Shown here: piece after piece, positions 63,223 to 64,000 of the stretch | Layout: the number at the start of each line of letters is the position of its first letter | Position numbering within the stretch: position 1 is the first letter of the stretch | Source of the DNA: Aliiruegeria haliotis | GTDB lineage: Bacteria > Pseudomonadota > Alphaproteobacteria > Rhodobacterales > Rhodobacteraceae | Direction of reading: 5' to 3' | NCBI RefSeq assembly: GCF_003003255.1 | Contig: NZ_PVTD01000007.1 | Coordinates: 165,469 to 229,468, forward strand | Length of the DNA stretch: 64,000 nucleotides | Translations under genes and position numbers: made by a program | The notes under the pieces: model-generated | What the model was told of the DNA's origin: nothing | Databases searched by the model: none | Seen by the model: the letters and a program-made list of their open reading frames with translations, nothing else

Positions 63223-63253
63223 GAACGCCCGGAGAACATCGCTCCGGGCGTTC
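63223..63253. terminator. Strong GC-rich hairpin
   Basis: GAACGCCCGGAG and its exact complement CTCCGGGCGTTC with a 7-base loop. No T-run follows, so it may be a terminator worn of its tail, or a hairpin associated with the IS91-type element end nearby. Confidence 0.5.
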
Positions 63254-63536
63254 TGCGTTAGCCCCCCTCCGAGGGTTCCTCCCGGGCGCATTTGTATGCG
63301 GGGGGGCTGAGCGCAGAAGATCGCCAGCGACAGTGGATTTCACCGGGGAATCCACCTGAGAGAATCCGGCCTAAAAAGCACAACAAAATCAGATGGATGA
63401 CTTCGCGCTGGGAGTGCGGGGTGGATTGAACGAAGCCGCTACCGCGGCACTTGGGTCGCGCTGTTTGGGGATTGGTGCCCTGTCTGAGAGGATTGCGGTT
63501 GTTGACACCCGATCCACCCAGACAGGAGCACCTCCG

Positions 63537-64000
63537 ATGAACACGTCCATCAGCCCGTTGCGGCAACGCATGATCGAGGACATGACGATCCGCAATCTGT
63601 CACCGGCAACGCAGCGATCCTACCTGTCTGCGGTGTCGAAGTTCAGCCGTTATTTTGCTCGATCCCCGGAGCAACTCGGGGTCGAGGATGTCCGGGCCTT
63701 TCAGTTGCATCTGGTCGCGGAAGGCATTTCCTGGTCATCGCTGAACCAGAAGGTCTGCGCCCTGCGGTTCTTCTACGGAGTGACACTGGGCCGATCCGAG
63801 ATCCCGAGCCTGATCGCCTACGCACGGGCGCCGCGCAAGCTGCCGGAGGTTCTGTCGGCGGCAGAGGTTGTCCGCTTTCTGGAAGCGGTGCCCGAGCTGA
63901 AGATCCGCACGGCGCTGACCGCGGCCTATGCGGCGGGGCTGCGGGTGTCCGAGGTCACCGGTCTCAGGGTCACTGATATCGACAGCGGGCGCGGCGTGAT
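63537..64000 (+). CDS. IS91-associated tyrosine recombinase, cut by window end
   Basis: 154 residues visible. The N-terminal SAM-like (core-binding) domain MTIRNLSPATQRSYLSAVSK then FSRYFARSPEQLGVEDVRAF, and the beginning of the catalytic domain (LSAAEVVRFLEAVPELKIRT, AAYAAGLRVSEVTGL, including the first catalytic Arg) match the tyrosine recombinase that precedes IS91-family transposases. The ATG at 63537 has GGAG nearby. The remaining catalytic residues and any transposase are beyond the window. Confidence 0.88.
   Translation, partial: MNTSISPLRQRMIEDMTIRNLSPATQRSYLSAVSKFSRYFARSPEQLGVEDVRAFQLHLVAEGISWSSLNQKVCALRFFYGVTLGRSEIPSLIAYARAPRKLPEVLSAAEVVRFLEAVPELKIRTALTAAYAAGLRVSEVTGLRVTDIDSGRGV

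Noticed and set aside
1..64000. CRISPR array, tRNA and rRNA genes
   Set aside because: I saw no regularly spaced repeats, no tRNA cloverleaf with TPsiC-type sequence and no rRNA-like stretch. A covariance-model scan would be decisive.

Overview
This 64 kb window looks like accessory DNA (island, megaplasmid or chromid) of a GC-rich alphaproteobacterium, most likely Rhodobacterales. The evidence is the TRAP and ABC uptake systems tied to acid-sugar enzymes, a short-LOV/photolyase gene group, XDH genes in xdhABC order, and many insertion-sequence scars. I see no rRNA, tRNA or CRISPR array. Functional blocks alternate with decayed DNA.

Layout. 0-5.4 kb: xdhA-xdhB-xdhC (xanthine dehydrogenase and its cofactor-loading protein, cut by the window edge) and a divergent LysR regulator around a 13-bp inverted repeat. 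5.4-10.4 kb: an IS6-type copy, then two large pseudogenes (alpha/beta hydrolase fused to lysozyme-inhibitor-like domains with an 11-G tract; SH3-type protein) and two small envelope genes. 11.4-15.1 kb: aldehyde dehydrogenase, SDR and AraC regulator, with an AraC-type tandem repeat upstream. 15.2-17.7 kb: debris of IS6, a VapE-type phage/plasmid gene and IS3. 17.8-23.2 kb: LysR, amidohydrolase, complete TRAP transporter and LysE exporter. 23.3-27.1 kb: a photobiology group (broken FeS-type photolyase, photolyase-like protein with unusual domain order, DCC/DUF393 protein, membrane protein, DUF427 protein, short LOV protein). 27.2-33.5 kb: broken lipocalin, OLD-like ATPase/nuclease, MscS channel and three IS6 scars.

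33.5-49.5 kb is the most coherent unit. It holds an SDR, two DapA-family proteins, two enolase-superfamily enzymes, an ABC sugar importer, a sulfatase, a DMT-type transporter and a large FAD oxidoreductase. They appear to be controlled by one protein that fuses an IclR regulator to an SMP-30/gluconolactonase domain. Four KdgR-like palindromes (consensus TTGRAAC-N3-GTTCCAA) lie at or near gene starts in this block. The enzymes fit a non-phosphorylative oxidative route: sugar to lactone (SDR), to acid (SMP-30 lactonase), to keto-deoxy acid (enolase-type dehydratase), to cleavage or further dehydration (DapA family). The sulfatase suggests a sulfated marine sugar as source.

49.6-64 kb: an IS6 copy with a probably inactivating D84G change; a TetR-oxidoreductase-DJ-1 operon with a NemR-like operator; a Tat-type dienelactone hydrolase; two remnants; small envelope proteins; an intact IS6 copy abutting a 5'-truncated gene; two acetyltransferases; a VOC protein with a divergent WYL regulator; and the start of an IS91-type tyrosine recombinase. 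All seven IS6-type copies point the same way, and copies of one family at different stages of decay suggest repeated remodelling of the region.
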